From Dehalococcoidia bacterium (GTDB lineage Bacteria > Chloroflexota > Dehalococcoidia > Dehalococcoidales > UBA1222): a DNA stretch of 13,830 nucleotides. The position numbers were made by a program, and so were the translations under genes. Shown one piece after another: positions 7,486-13,830 of the stretch. The stretch spans positions 1 through 13,830 of the forward strand of contig WRNP01000037.1 in NCBI GenBank assembly GCA_009776515.1, given 5' to 3'. Within the stretch, counting starts at the first letter, position 1, and each line of letters begins with the position of its first letter. The notes under the pieces were generated by a model. The model was given only the letters and a program-made list of their open reading frames with translations. It searched no databases and was not told where the DNA came from.

Positions 7486-8016
7486 ATGCCAAAGCTACGA
7501 AAAACGCTTGGCGCGGCAGGTTCTTCGTATATTCTATCACTCATGCGCCTTATTGAAAAACAAAGCAAAGCCACTATTGCAAGCTGGTGTTTGGGTTATT
7601 GCGAGGAGCATGTTCTGCCCATTTTCGAGAAGCATTGCCCCGGCGACATTCGCCCGCGCATGGCGATCAGCGCTTCGCGTGATTGGTTCCAGAACAAGAA
7701 GAAACTGCCCGAAATAAAATACGTCATTCTTAATCAATGCCATGCCGCAGCGCGTGAACTAGTCAACAACCCTGCCGCCCAAGCTGCCGCAAGAGCCTGC
7801 GGGCAAGCCGCTGCATGCTGCCACGCGCCGACTCATTCGTTGGGACTGGCATTCTATGGTGCGGCCGCAATCGCTTATGACCGCGCAGGGTTGTGTGAAA
7901 AACCTGAAGTTTACGACAAAATAGCAGCCAATGAGTGCGCCAAGATGGAAGCAGCGCTGCAGGCGTTGGCGGTGGAGAACGAGCCGATTCCGGCGAAGAT
8001 TAAATGGAGGCGCTGA
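7486..8016 (+). CDS. Imm5-like putative immunity protein
   Basis: This predicted soluble protein of 176 residues resembles the Imm5-like 'putative immunity protein' family, whose members are proposed antidotes of polymorphic toxins; its partner is unknown. Visible features are MPKLRKTLG at the start, the segment ILNQCHAAARE at about 81-91, NPAAQAAARACGQAAA at 95-110, APTHSLGLAFYGAAAIAYDR at 114-133, and a C-terminal part ending NEPIPAKIKW. It is Ala- and Cys-rich, mostly helical, with no signal peptide. The frame opens at GTG 7450, but AAAGGA at 7471-7476 sits 9 nt before ATG 7486, and the family-like sequence begins there. A small gene follows after 2 nt. No toxin gene is visible nearby. The family call rests on my recognition of the motifs, without a search. 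Confidence 0.72.
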   Translation: MPKLRKTLGAAGSSYILSLMRLIEKQSKATIASWCLGYCEEHVLPIFEKHCPGDIRPRMAISASRDWFQNKKKLPEIKYVILNQCHAAARELVNNPAAQAAARACGQAAACCHAPTHSLGLAFYGAAAIAYDRAGLCEKPEVYDKIAANECAKMEAALQALAVENEPIPAKIKWRR

Positions 8017-8018
8017 TT

Positions 8019-8219
8019 ATGAGTGAATACGCAGTAGCAGAGCTGGAAGACGCCAGAGATGCCATACAGTCGTCTATACGAAAAATCGAAAAAGCATTGG
8101 ATACCTTGTTGAAAAGAACACCGCAACCGCAGCCCCAGATAACGCTGGCAAAACGTAACCTAAGAGCACTCCGGTTATCCTTGTCTTTGATAGAGAGAGA
8201 ATTGCAGGGTATCTCTTGA
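8019..8219 (+). CDS. Small helical protein of unknown function (66 aa)
   Basis: The protein has 66 residues and begins MSEYAVAELEDARDAI. It is predicted to be two long amphipathic helices separated by a Pro/Gln-rich turn (TPQPQPQ at about 39-45), ending LIERELQGIS. I do not recognise a named family, though similar small helical proteins with an ELEDA-type start and a LIERE-type end occur in anaerobic Firmicutes (from memory). The start is ATG 8019: GGAGG at 8006-8010 inside the Imm5-like gene is 8 nt upstream, better than the in-frame ATG at 8004. The 2-nt gap to the upstream stop argues for a shared transcript and possibly a shared role. Confidence 0.6.
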   Translation: MSEYAVAELEDARDAIQSSIRKIEKALDTLLKRTPQPQPQITLAKRNLRALRLSLSLIERELQGIS

Positions 8220-8780
8220 ACAGCAGCGAAAATTTCTCAGTGGCTTCACCGCCACTGGCATAGTCTGTAAGCGTGGCAACACAAACCATAACATGATGGC
8301 GCACTTCCATGGCGACTACATCACCAAGGATGATGCAAAGATAGCCAAGAACTATCTTTTGGAGATGGAGCTGACACGTCTGAACCTGCTTGTAGCTCTG
8401 TTCCTAGAACGGCTGGATGGCAGCCCCCGACAACCAGATTGCCTCTGTGAAGCGTGAGGCCTTGCAGGCGCATGGCAGAACCTTGTGTGAACAGGCTTTT
8501 GCAAAAGGCCGAGAAGGAGTTTGGGATTTACCGCGTGATGGAGATAAAGCAACTTGAAAGTGACTTCGACAAGGCAGTGAAGCTACTGACTGAAGCGCAG
8601 GTCAAGGATGCAGACGGAGGTGCGGACGAATGAGCTCAGCATCATGGCCGCGACACTTTTCCGAGCAGAATGACAAGCACGTGTTTTCCATGGCACGCTT
8701 GATGCGCTCCGGAAAACCGAGGCAGTACTCTGCCGGTAATTGGCAACTTAGCTGAGCGGTTGACAAACAAGGAGGAAAAA
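8220..8780 (+). other. Gene-poor stretch with gene debris
   Basis: These 561 bases lie between the 66-residue gene and the zinc-ribbon gene. They contain the RhuM remnant (8281-8633). After it comes an open frame of 41 codons at 8630-8755 whose ATG overlaps the remnant's stop (ATGA); it has no recognisable motif. A short perfect hairpin (GGCAG, loop TACT, CTGCC at 8721-8734) has no T-run after it. I see no intact gene. Confidence 0.6.
8281..8633 (+). pseudogene. Decayed C-terminal part of a RhuM-family gene
   Basis: Three consecutive frames give pieces that together resemble the end of RhuM-type (virulence RhuM family) proteins. Frame 1 (to stop 8455-8457) gives HFHGDYITKDDAKIAKNYL and ELTRLNLLVALFLE, then RLDG. 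Frame 2 (about 8417-8505) gives IASVKREALQAHGRTLCEQA. Frame 3 (to stop 8631-8633) gives KAEKEFGIYRVMEIKQLESD followed by FDKAVKLL. The order matches the family: IAKNYL block, W..LD block, H.G..S...A block, then the E...YR...SDFD block. A stretch seems missing between FLE and RLDG, where relatives have about 20 more residues. The N-terminal half is not visible upstream. No working product is expected. RhuM proteins are accessory genes of uncertain function, often on genomic islands. Confidence 0.65.
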
Positions 8781-9146
8781 ATGTTTTGTTGCAACTGTGG
8801 GGCGGAACATGATGATAATGCTGCGTTTTGCAGTCAATGCGGCGTAAGCATTGGCACAATAATAACTGTTAATGAACAAAATCGAAACAAGCCTTATTAT
8901 TCCGGCCTTAGTGTGGCTACGCTGATATTAGGGATAATTACCTTTTTTACTTCCCCTCTCACATTCTTCTTCGGAACAGGAGTGTTCTTCGGCGTTCCCA
9001 CAATCATCATGGGGATTATGTCAATAGTAAAAACTAGAATAATGGGACACTGGGATGTGCCAGGTGTGATTGGGCTAGCCTTTGGAATCATTGGACTTGT
9101 TTTCGGTCTGTGGAGCTCTGTTCAAGCGGGAGTGATCCCATGGTAG
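8781..9146 (+). CDS. Zinc-ribbon membrane protein with DUF4190-like domain
   Basis: The protein has 121 residues. The N-terminus is a zinc ribbon: Cys3-x2-Cys6-Gly and Cys17-x2-Cys20-Gly, with an extra Cys4. A polar linker of about 20 residues follows (21-40). Then come hydrophobic segments at about 42-60, 62-84 and 92-115, rich in Gly-Ile-Ile patterns and resembling DUF4190-type small membrane proteins. It probably sits in the cytoplasmic membrane with the ribbon in the cytoplasm. The start is ATG 8781, with GGAGG at 8771-8775; an in-frame TTG at 8760 lies upstream of that site and is unlikely. The function of such proteins is unknown. The gene stands alone between debris and the copper genes. 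Confidence 0.72.
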   Translation: MFCCNCGAEHDDNAAFCSQCGVSIGTIITVNEQNRNKPYYSGLSVATLILGIITFFTSPLTFFFGTGVFFGVPTIIMGIMSIVKTRIMGHWDVPGVIGLAFGIIGLVFGLWSSVQAGVIPW

Positions 9147-9472
9147 CAAGTTCAATTGTTGAAATAGCCATACAAAGTGAGCCATCATTCTCCTGCAAAG
9201 AGACGCTCTCGGACTGATTGATAAGCGACAAGGGCCACCAAGGCCTTGGAGTGCATTTCGCATGATATTGACAGTAGAGAGGCATAAGGGCGGTTCGTTT
9301 AACATAATGGACTAACTCAGATGAAGCGCTCACGGTAGCAGAGCTGCGAGATATGCGACTCGCTGGCAAGTCAGGCTACCTATGCTTGTTGGGGCAGGGG
9401 GCGGCAAAGCTCCTTATAATGGCACTCGTCTAGGATATAACTTGTAAAAAAGGAAAAAGAGATGGCTAACCA
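9147..9472. other. Intergenic region upstream of copA
   Basis: These 326 bases have no convincing gene. They contain a perfect 12-bp palindrome at 9238-9249 (CCAAGGCCTTGG), a G-rich tract at 9391-9404 and a TATAAT at 9415-9420. A short open plus-strand stretch reading NSDEALTVAELRDMRLAGKS (about 9313-9372) may be a gene relic but matches nothing I know. Confidence 0.6.
9389..9420 (+). promoter_or_regulatory. Candidate copA promoter
   Basis: A perfect -10 box TATAAT lies at 9415-9420, about 45 nt before the first possible start codon. Upstream is a G-rich tract in place of a clear -35; TTGGGG at 9389-9394 would give a 20-bp spacer, as at promoters activated by MerR-type regulators. No clear CueR or CsoR operator is seen, so copper control is inferred from the gene it serves. 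Confidence 0.35.
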
Positions 9473-9476
9473 ATGA
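9462..9476 (+). promoter_or_regulatory. Four-codon leader ORF (MANQ) overlapping the copA start
   Basis: AGGA at 9451-9454 is 7 nt before ATG 9462, which begins ATG GCT AAC CAA TGA. The stop overlaps the copA ATG (9473-9475) as ATGA. The same ribosome site is 18 nt from the copA ATG, too far for normal initiation. The frame of copA has a TAA at 9467-9469, so copA cannot start further upstream. Ribosomes may initiate on the short ORF and restart on copA. Confidence 0.4.
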
Positions 9477-11947
9477 GCAGTCAGGTACTCAGCATACGAG
9501 GCATGACCTGCGCCGCCTGTGCACAGAGGATTGAAAAGAGTGTACACAAACTGCCGGGCATACGAAAAGCCACAGTAAATCTGGCTAGCGAAAAGCTCTT
9601 CGTAGAGTACGATGAAAAAAGCTTGCCGCTTTCCAAAATCAAAGAGGCGGTGGTCAAAATGGGATATGAAGTTGAAGAACAGCTGGCCAACACCAGCGTA
9701 ACTATCCCCATTGAAGGCATGACCTGTGCTGCCTGCGTCCGGCGAATAGAAAAGGCTGTCAGTAAACTGAACGGCGTGGCCAGTATCTCCGTCAATCTAG
9801 CCACCGAAAAGGCCGCTGTTGCTTACGCTCCGCAAGTGATACGTCTTTCAGCCATAAAAGAAGCTATCGAAAAAACTGGTTACACACCATTGGGAATCAA
9901 CCAAGCGGATGGTGGCGACAAAGACCGGATGCGGAAGAAGAAAGAAATCAGGACACTCTGGACGAAATTTGTCGTTGCCGCACTTTTCTCGGTGCCGCTG
10001 CTCTATATCGCCATGTCCCCGATGATCAATTTTGTAACCCTGCCGTTGCCGTCTTGGTTGCATATGATGCACCACCCTTTGACGTATGCGCTGACGCAGA
10101 TGGCTCTCGTCATACCGGTGCTGGGGGCTGGTTATCGGTTTTATACCGTGGGCTTCAAGTCACTATTTCGCCTCAGCCCGAATATGGATTCCTTGATAGC
10201 CCTCGGCACCTCAGCAGCGGTTCTATATAGTGCCTATAACACCTGGCAGATTACAATGCATAATGATGCGGCAGTGGAATCCCTATATTTTGAATCGGCA
10301 GGTGTGATCATCACCCTCATTCTCCTTGGTAAATCACTGGAGGCTGTATCCAAAGGCCGGACCGGGGAAGCTATCAAAAGACTGATGAGCCTAGCGCCGA
10401 AATCAGCTGTTATCATACATGGCGGCCAAGAAAAAGAAATCCCCATTGATGAGGTGGAAATCGGCGATATCATCATCGTAAAACCGGGCGCTAAAATCCC
10501 GGTGGATGGTGCGGTGACAGACGGTCATACCGCTATTGACGAGTCAATGCTGACCGGCGAAAGCATGCCGGTAGAAAAACAGCCCGGCGACCCGGTGTAC
10601 GCTGCCAGTATAAATACTACAGGCTTGATTAGATTCAAAGCCGAGAAAGTCGGCTCCGAAACAGCTCTGGCCCAAATTATCAAGCTGGTAGAGGATGCTC
10701 AAGGCAGCAAGGCTCCCATTGCGGCACTGGCCGATAAAGTATCCGGGGTCTTTGTGCCGGTGGTATGCGCTATTGCTTTGATGGCTGGCATTGCCTGGCT
10801 GATTGGAACGGGCGGAGATGTGAAATTCGCGCTTACGATATTTATATCGGTGCTGGTGATTGCCTGTCCGTGTGCACTGGGCTTGGCCACACCCACCGCT
10901 ATTATGGTCGGTACCGGTAAAGGTGCAGAGAACGGCATACTTATCAAAGGGGGAGAGGCGCTGGAGATGGCCCATAAAATCGACACCATCATCCTCGACA
11001 AAACCGGCACTATCACCACAGGCAAGCCCACGGTTACTAACGTCGTCTCCGCCGCAGATATCAGCCCCGATGACTTGCTGCGGCTTGTAGCTTCAGCCGA
11101 GAAAGGTTCGGAACACCCGCTTGGCCAGGCCATTGTTGAGGGAGCGCAAAATAAGGGGTTGGAGCTTATCAATTCCGAGCGCTTCAATTCCATAACGGGC
11201 AAGGGCATTGAAGTGGCAATCAGCGGGCAAACCGTGTTGGCCGGAAATCGCCAGCTGATGGAGGAAGGCAGGGTGCCCCTGAATCATTTCGAAGCCGAAG
11301 CCGATAGACTGGCCAGTGAAGGCAAGACGCCGGTGTATGCGGCGGTTGATGGGGTGTTGGCAGGAATTGTGGCGGTGGCCGATGTTGTCAAGCCCTCCAG
11401 CCGCGCTGCGATTGCACAACTTCATAACATGGGCCTAGAAGTCGCCATGATTACCGGCGATAATCAAAGGACAGCGCACGCTATCGCTGGGCAAGTTGGC
11501 ATCGACCGTGTTTTGGCTGAGGTACTGCCGCAGGATAAATCAAATGAGGTTAAGAAGCTGCAATATGAAGGCCGGAAGGTGGCCATGGTCGGCGATGGAA
11601 TCAATGATGCACCGGCACTGGTCCAGGCGGATATCGGCATGGCTATTGGCTCCGGCACAGATGTGGCCATGGAATCGGCAGATATCGTCCTCATGCGCTC
11701 GGATTTGAGGGACGTTCCTGCTGCGATTAACCTAAGCAAACTGACCATTCGCAACATCAGGCAAAATCTGTTTTGGGCGTTCGCGTATAACGTGGTTGGC
11801 ATTCCCGTAGCTGCCGGGCTGCTTCATCTGTTCGGCGGGCCGCTGCTTAACCCCATGATCGCCGCGGCGGCAATGAGCCTTAGCTCGGTTTCCGTACTTA
11901 CCAACGCTCTGCGGCTTAGGCGATACAAGGCAATAGGGATATCATAA
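9473..11947 (+). CDS. copA: Copper-exporting P1B-type ATPase with two metal-binding domains
   Basis: This membrane pump uses ATP to export Cu(I) from the cytoplasm. It has 824 residues. Two N-terminal heavy-metal domains each carry GMTCAAC (Cys13/Cys16 and Cys85/Cys88). Eight membrane helices are expected, the first near 163-182. Catalytic landmarks are TGES at 361-364 (actuator), CPC at 465-467 in the transport helix, the phosphorylated Asp509 in DKTGT, SEHPLG around His548-Pro549, TGDN at 661-664, and GDGINDAP at 707-714. Tyr772-Asn773 and MSLSS at 801-805 in the last helices are Cu(I)-site residues of the CopA subgroup. All are intact, so the pump should work and be specific for Cu(I) (possibly Ag(I)). 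copZ follows after 53 nt. The start at ATG 9473 lacks a well-placed ribosome site of its own. Confidence 0.96.
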   Translation: MSSQVLSIRGMTCAACAQRIEKSVHKLPGIRKATVNLASEKLFVEYDEKSLPLSKIKEAVVKMGYEVEEQLANTSVTIPIEGMTCAACVRRIEKAVSKLNGVASISVNLATEKAAVAYAPQVIRLSAIKEAIEKTGYTPLGINQADGGDKDRMRKKKEIRTLWTKFVVAALFSVPLLYIAMSPMINFVTLPLPSWLHMMHHPLTYALTQMALVIPVLGAGYRFYTVGFKSLFRLSPNMDSLIALGTSAAVLYSAYNTWQITMHNDAAVESLYFESAGVIITLILLGKSLEAVSKGRTGEAIKRLMSLAPKSAVIIHGGQEKEIPIDEVEIGDIIIVKPGAKIPVDGAVTDGHTAIDESMLTGESMPVEKQPGDPVYAASINTTGLIRFKAEKVGSETALAQIIKLVEDAQGSKAPIAALADKVSGVFVPVVCAIALMAGIAWLIGTGGDVKFALTIFISVLVIACPCALGLATPTAIMVGTGKGAENGILIKGGEALEMAHKIDTIILDKTGTITTGKPTVTNVVSAADISPDDLLRLVASAEKGSEHPLGQAIVEGAQNKGLELINSERFNSITGKGIEVAISGQTVLAGNRQLMEEGRVPLNHFEAEADRLASEGKTPVYAAVDGVLAGIVAVADVVKPSSRAAIAQLHNMGLEVAMITGDNQRTAHAIAGQVGIDRVLAEVLPQDKSNEVKKLQYEGRKVAMVGDGINDAPALVQADIGMAIGSGTDVAMESADIVLMRSDLRDVPAAINLSKLTIRNIRQNLFWAFAYNVVGIPVAAGLLHLFGGPLLNPMIAAAAMSLSSVSVLTNALRLRRYKAIGIS

Positions 11948-12000
11948 GTGGATACTTCAAATACTTGACTAGTTGATAGGTTGTAAGGTAGGATATCAAC

Positions 12001-12222
12001 GTGACAAAAACAGCATTTACGGCAGAAGGAATGTCCTGCGAGCATTGCGTCAAGGCCATTACCAAGGCGGTAAGCGCCCTTTCGGGCGTTGCAAATGTGG
12101 CGGTAGATTTATCTACCAAAACCATAATGGTCGAGCATGATGCTACAAAAATATCAGGCGTTAGCATCAAATCCGAGATCGAGGGCCAGGGCTACGAAGT
12201 AGTGGCCTTGGAAAGCTGTTAA
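12001..12222 (+). CDS. copZ: Copper chaperone CopZ-like protein
   Basis: This small cytoplasmic metallochaperone has 73 residues and a single heavy-metal-associated domain. The motif MSCEHC (Met11, Cys13, Cys16) is the Cu(I)-binding loop, and the rest follows the usual beta-alpha-beta-beta-alpha-beta pattern, ending EGQGYEVVALESC with one extra terminal Cys. It would carry Cu(I) to the metal domains of CopA, encoded 53 nt upstream. Translation begins at GTG 12001 with GGA at 11991-11993, 7 nt before it; no in-frame ATG precedes the domain. It is probably co-transcribed with copA. Confidence 0.9.
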   Translation: MTKTAFTAEGMSCEHCVKAITKAVSALSGVANVAVDLSTKTIMVEHDATKISGVSIKSEIEGQGYEVVALESC

Positions 12223-12270
12223 AAGCCGCATTGCCTTGACAACTAAGAGGCAGCCCGATGGTTTTTAAGC

Positions 12271-12352
12271 ATTAGCCTTGGAGTCTGGGCCATGGGTTGG
12301 TCGGTATCAGGAAGTGCTACATAGATAACGAGTGGATCATGGCCAGGCTAAT
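12271..12352. repeat. Interrupted inverted repeat
   Basis: The right arm CATGGCCAGGCTAAT (12338-12352) is the reverse complement of two blocks on the left: ATTAGCCT (12271-12278) and GGCCATG (12288-12294), separated by 9 extra bases. The loop is 43 bases. It could be an RNA stem with a bulge or the remains of a small inverted-repeat element. Confidence 0.45.
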
Positions 12353-12595
12353 GGTCTTTGGTATTGGGTCGCATAAAGTATGAATAGGTCTGTAATTAAT
12401 ATATTTACGATAAGCCACGTAAGCAGTGATCTTGCAGAGAGGCGGAAGCATAAAATACAGTCGTTGTGGCGGAAGTGATTTATTCTTAGCGACAAACAGA
12501 CTGGGTAAACTCATGATTAATACAATACGGATCTCAAACAGGCAGAGTATTCCGCTCGTATTTCGTGTTCCTAAGACAAACTCAGCCCTATTTAA

Positions 12596-12640
12596 AGACG
12601 GCCTTTCTTCTTAAGAAGAGCCGTCTATTATTTTTTCTCT
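12596..12640 (+). terminator. Intrinsic terminator or attenuator upstream of the surface-protein gene
   Basis: The outer stem AGACGGC (12596-12602) pairs with GCCGTCT (12620-12626). After a 3-nt bulge the stem continues as TCTTC/GAAGA around a TTAA loop (12606-12619). ATTATTTTTT follows at 12627-12636. This is a textbook rightward terminator. It ends about 15 nt before the AAGGAGGT of the next gene. Confidence 0.85.
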
Positions 12641-12655
12641 TAAGCTCGTATGCTC

Positions 12656-12663
12656 AAGGAGGT
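12656..12663 (+). promoter_or_regulatory. Strong ribosome binding site fixing the GTG start at 12671
   Basis: AAGGAGGT matches the anti-Shine-Dalgarno sequence perfectly and lies 7 nt before GTG 12671. Its first three bases can pair within a small hairpin, CTTAAGC (12639-12645) with GCTCAAG (12652-12658), one mismatch. Confidence 0.8.
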
Positions 12664-12670
12664 AAATCAA

Positions 12671-13830
12671 GTGAATAAAGTAAAGCTTCTATCCAAAGCC
12701 CTATTGGTGTTTCTGCCACTAATTTTGATTCTGGGGGTTATACCTTTTACACCGCTTTCGCCATTTACCGGACAAAAGGTAGCGGCAGCGGATGTCGAGG
12801 AATTTGTATTTGAGGTAACCGTACCGGCGGGAGGTACATTCAGAATACCTGTAAGTGGACGGTTGAATAATATTAACAACTCGTACAACTGGAATATTGA
12901 CTGGGGTGATGGAAATACGCAGACTGCTTCGGGTACCGGCTCAACAACCAGTGCCGGAATCCCACATACCTATACCACTGCTGGGATATATATTATCACC
13001 ATTACACCTAACGCCTCAACCGATGCATGGCTGAAAGCTTTTGGCTTCTATGACGGTACATCCGGCGCCAATGTTCAGACAAACAAAGAAATGGTTACCA
13101 AAATTGTTAGCCCGCTTACCCCATTGATGACACGTACACAGACGCAATTGAATGCAGGCACTGCACCAACCAATGAATGGTATTATGCTTTTTACCAATG
13201 TATCAATCTGACCATGGGGCCAGATTTTACTTTCTCTGCTAGCTGGAATGATATTACAAGAGTAGGCGACAGCTTTGTCAGAAATCTGTTCTCCGGTTGC
13301 TCTGGTGATGCTTTTACCATGAACTCAGTATTCAATTTCCCACAGGGTATTACTACTGTCGGTGATAACTTCGCTCAACTCATGTTCTCCAGTTGCCGTG
13401 GTGCCTCCTTTACCATGAACTCGGTCTTCAACTTGCCACAGGATATTGCTACGGTTGGTAATAGATTCGCTTCCCAGATGTTCCAAGAGTGCCGTGGCGC
13501 TGCTTTTACCATGAACTCCGTATTCAACCTTCCGCAGAGTATTACAGACTTTGTTGGCGATTCTTTCGCTAGTTCTATGTTTTTCCGATGCTATGGTTCT
13601 GCTTTTACCATGAACTCCATATTCAACTTTCCACAGGGTATTACTACTGTCGGTGATTACTTCGCTTACTGTATATTCCGCGAATGTTATGGTTCTGCTT
13701 TTACCATGAGCTCTGTATTTAGCTTACCACAGGGCATTACTACGGTTGGGAATAGCTTCGCTAGTTCTATGTTTTACCAATGCTATGGTTCTGCCTTTAC
13801 CATGAACTCCGTATTCAACCTGCCGCAGGG
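12671..13830 (+). CDS. Secreted surface protein with PKD-like domain and BspA-like repeats (cut by window edge)
   Basis: The frame is open from GTG 12671 to the right edge, giving 386 codons with no stop. Residues 1-40 are a signal peptide: Lys-rich start, hydrophobic core LLVFLPLILILGVIPF, and likely cleavage after VAAA. Residues 45-115 look like a PKD-type beta domain with DWGDG at 77-81 and HTYTTAGIYIITI at 99-111. A linker follows. From about residue 168 there is a degenerate repeat, then six clear repeats from residue 199. Each is 32 residues (one is 33) of the pattern G-D-x-F-A-x-x-M-F-x-x-C-x-G-x-A-FTMNSVFNLPQGITTV. The LPQGITTVG...F...C core resembles BspA/TpLRR repeats (LRR_5), but the unit is longer than the usual 22-23. 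It is probably an exported adhesion or cell-surface protein; its anchor lies beyond the window. Codon use is visibly more AT-rich than in the nuo genes. Confidence 0.85.
   Translation, partial: MNKVKLLSKALLVFLPLILILGVIPFTPLSPFTGQKVAAADVEEFVFEVTVPAGGTFRIPVSGRLNNINNSYNWNIDWGDGNTQTASGTGSTTSAGIPHTYTTAGIYIITITPNASTDAWLKAFGFYDGTSGANVQTNKEMVTKIVSPLTPLMTRTQTQLNAGTAPTNEWYYAFYQCINLTMGPDFTFSASWNDITRVGDSFVRNLFSGCSGDAFTMNSVFNFPQGITTVGDNFAQLMFSSCRGASFTMNSVFNLPQDIATVGNRFASQMFQECRGAAFTMNSVFNLPQSITDFVGDSFASSMFFRCYGSAFTMNSIFNFPQGITTVGDYFAYCIFRECYGSAFTMSSVFSLPQGITTVGNSFASSMFYQCYGSAFTMNSVFNLPQ
13265..13830 (+). repeat. Tandem 96-bp coding repeats
   Basis: The TTTACCATGA block (or its near-copy) recurs at 13313, 13409, 13505, 13604, 13700 and 13796: spacings of 96, 96, 99, 96 and 96 bp. 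The bases encoding AFTMNSVFN are nearly identical between copies, while the rest of each unit varies more. The array runs off the window, so the total copy number is unknown. Confidence 0.92.

Larger units (their letters stand above)
12223..12670. other. Long leader/intergenic region before the surface-protein gene
   Basis: These 448 bases have no convincing gene. They hold an interrupted inverted repeat at 12271-12352, a direct repeat of GGCGGAAG at 12441-12448 and 12468-12475, a strong intrinsic terminator at 12596-12640, and a second hairpin at 12639-12658 that covers part of the ribosome site. I compared the stretch mentally with common riboswitch classes (c-di-GMP, cobalamin) and found no match. 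Confidence 0.6.

Noticed and set aside
8630..8755. 41-codon frame overlapping the stop of the RhuM remnant (ATGA)
   Set aside because: No motif, no ribosome site of its own, and it follows a pseudogene; kept only as part of the debris region.
9088..9369. 93-codon minus-strand frame upstream of copA
   Set aside because: It overlaps the end of the zinc-ribbon gene, has no good ribosome site and no recognisable family.
10699..11208. 169-codon minus-strand open frame inside copA
   Set aside because: It is antisense to the catalytic core of copA, whose motifs are all intact; its composition is a mirror of those codons.
11964..11994. Possible promoter TTGACT ... TAGGAT just before copZ
   Set aside because: The -10-like part coincides with the copZ ribosome site, so a transcript from it would lack that site; co-transcription with copA is simpler.
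12232..12266. Possible terminator after copZ (TGCCT/AGGCA, then TTTTT)
   Set aside because: The stem is only 5 bp and the T-run starts about 10 nt after it, so it is too weak to call.
12400..12595. Known riboswitch in the surface-gene leader
   Set aside because: I looked for c-di-GMP and cobalamin consensus pieces and found none; only the terminator is supported.

Overview
The window has two parts. From the left edge to about 7159, everything lies on the minus strand in one tightly packed respiratory complex I operon. In transcription order it reads nuoA, nuoB, nuoC, nuoD, nuoH, a nuoI fusion, nuoJ, nuoK and the first 288 codons of nuoL, which runs off the window. Most junctions overlap or nearly touch. 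A good sigma70-type promoter with a 21-bp-spaced direct repeat sits upstream of nuoA. No nuoE, nuoF or nuoG lies between nuoD and nuoH, where they usually are.

The standout gene is the nuoI homologue at 1685-3565. Its two ferredoxin cluster motifs are separated by an inserted GltD/NfnB-like flavin and NAD(P)-binding oxidoreductase of roughly 465 residues. If this is a true domain insertion, the complex may carry its own NAD(P)H-oxidising module inside NuoI, in place of the missing NuoEFG arm. That function is inference; the architecture can be read directly in one uninterrupted frame.

From 7486 rightward all genes are on the plus strand and look accessory: an Imm5-like putative immunity protein, a small helical protein, the decayed end of a RhuM-family gene in three frames, a zinc-ribbon membrane protein, a copper-exporting P-type ATPase (copA) with a copper chaperone (copZ), and the start of a secreted surface protein. 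The surface protein has a PKD-like domain and a run of 32-residue BspA-like leucine-rich repeats and continues beyond the window. A strong intrinsic terminator sits only about 15 nt upstream of its ribosome binding site, suggesting control in the leader.

The organism is probably an anaerobic bacterium. An 11-subunit-style complex I without NuoEFG, a two-HMA-domain CopA with CopZ, strong AAGGAGG-type ribosome binding sites and Imm5/RhuM accessory genes would suit a Clostridia/Peptococcaceae-like Firmicute or a Chloroflexota (Dehalococcoidia-like) lineage. The sequence alone does not let me decide between them.
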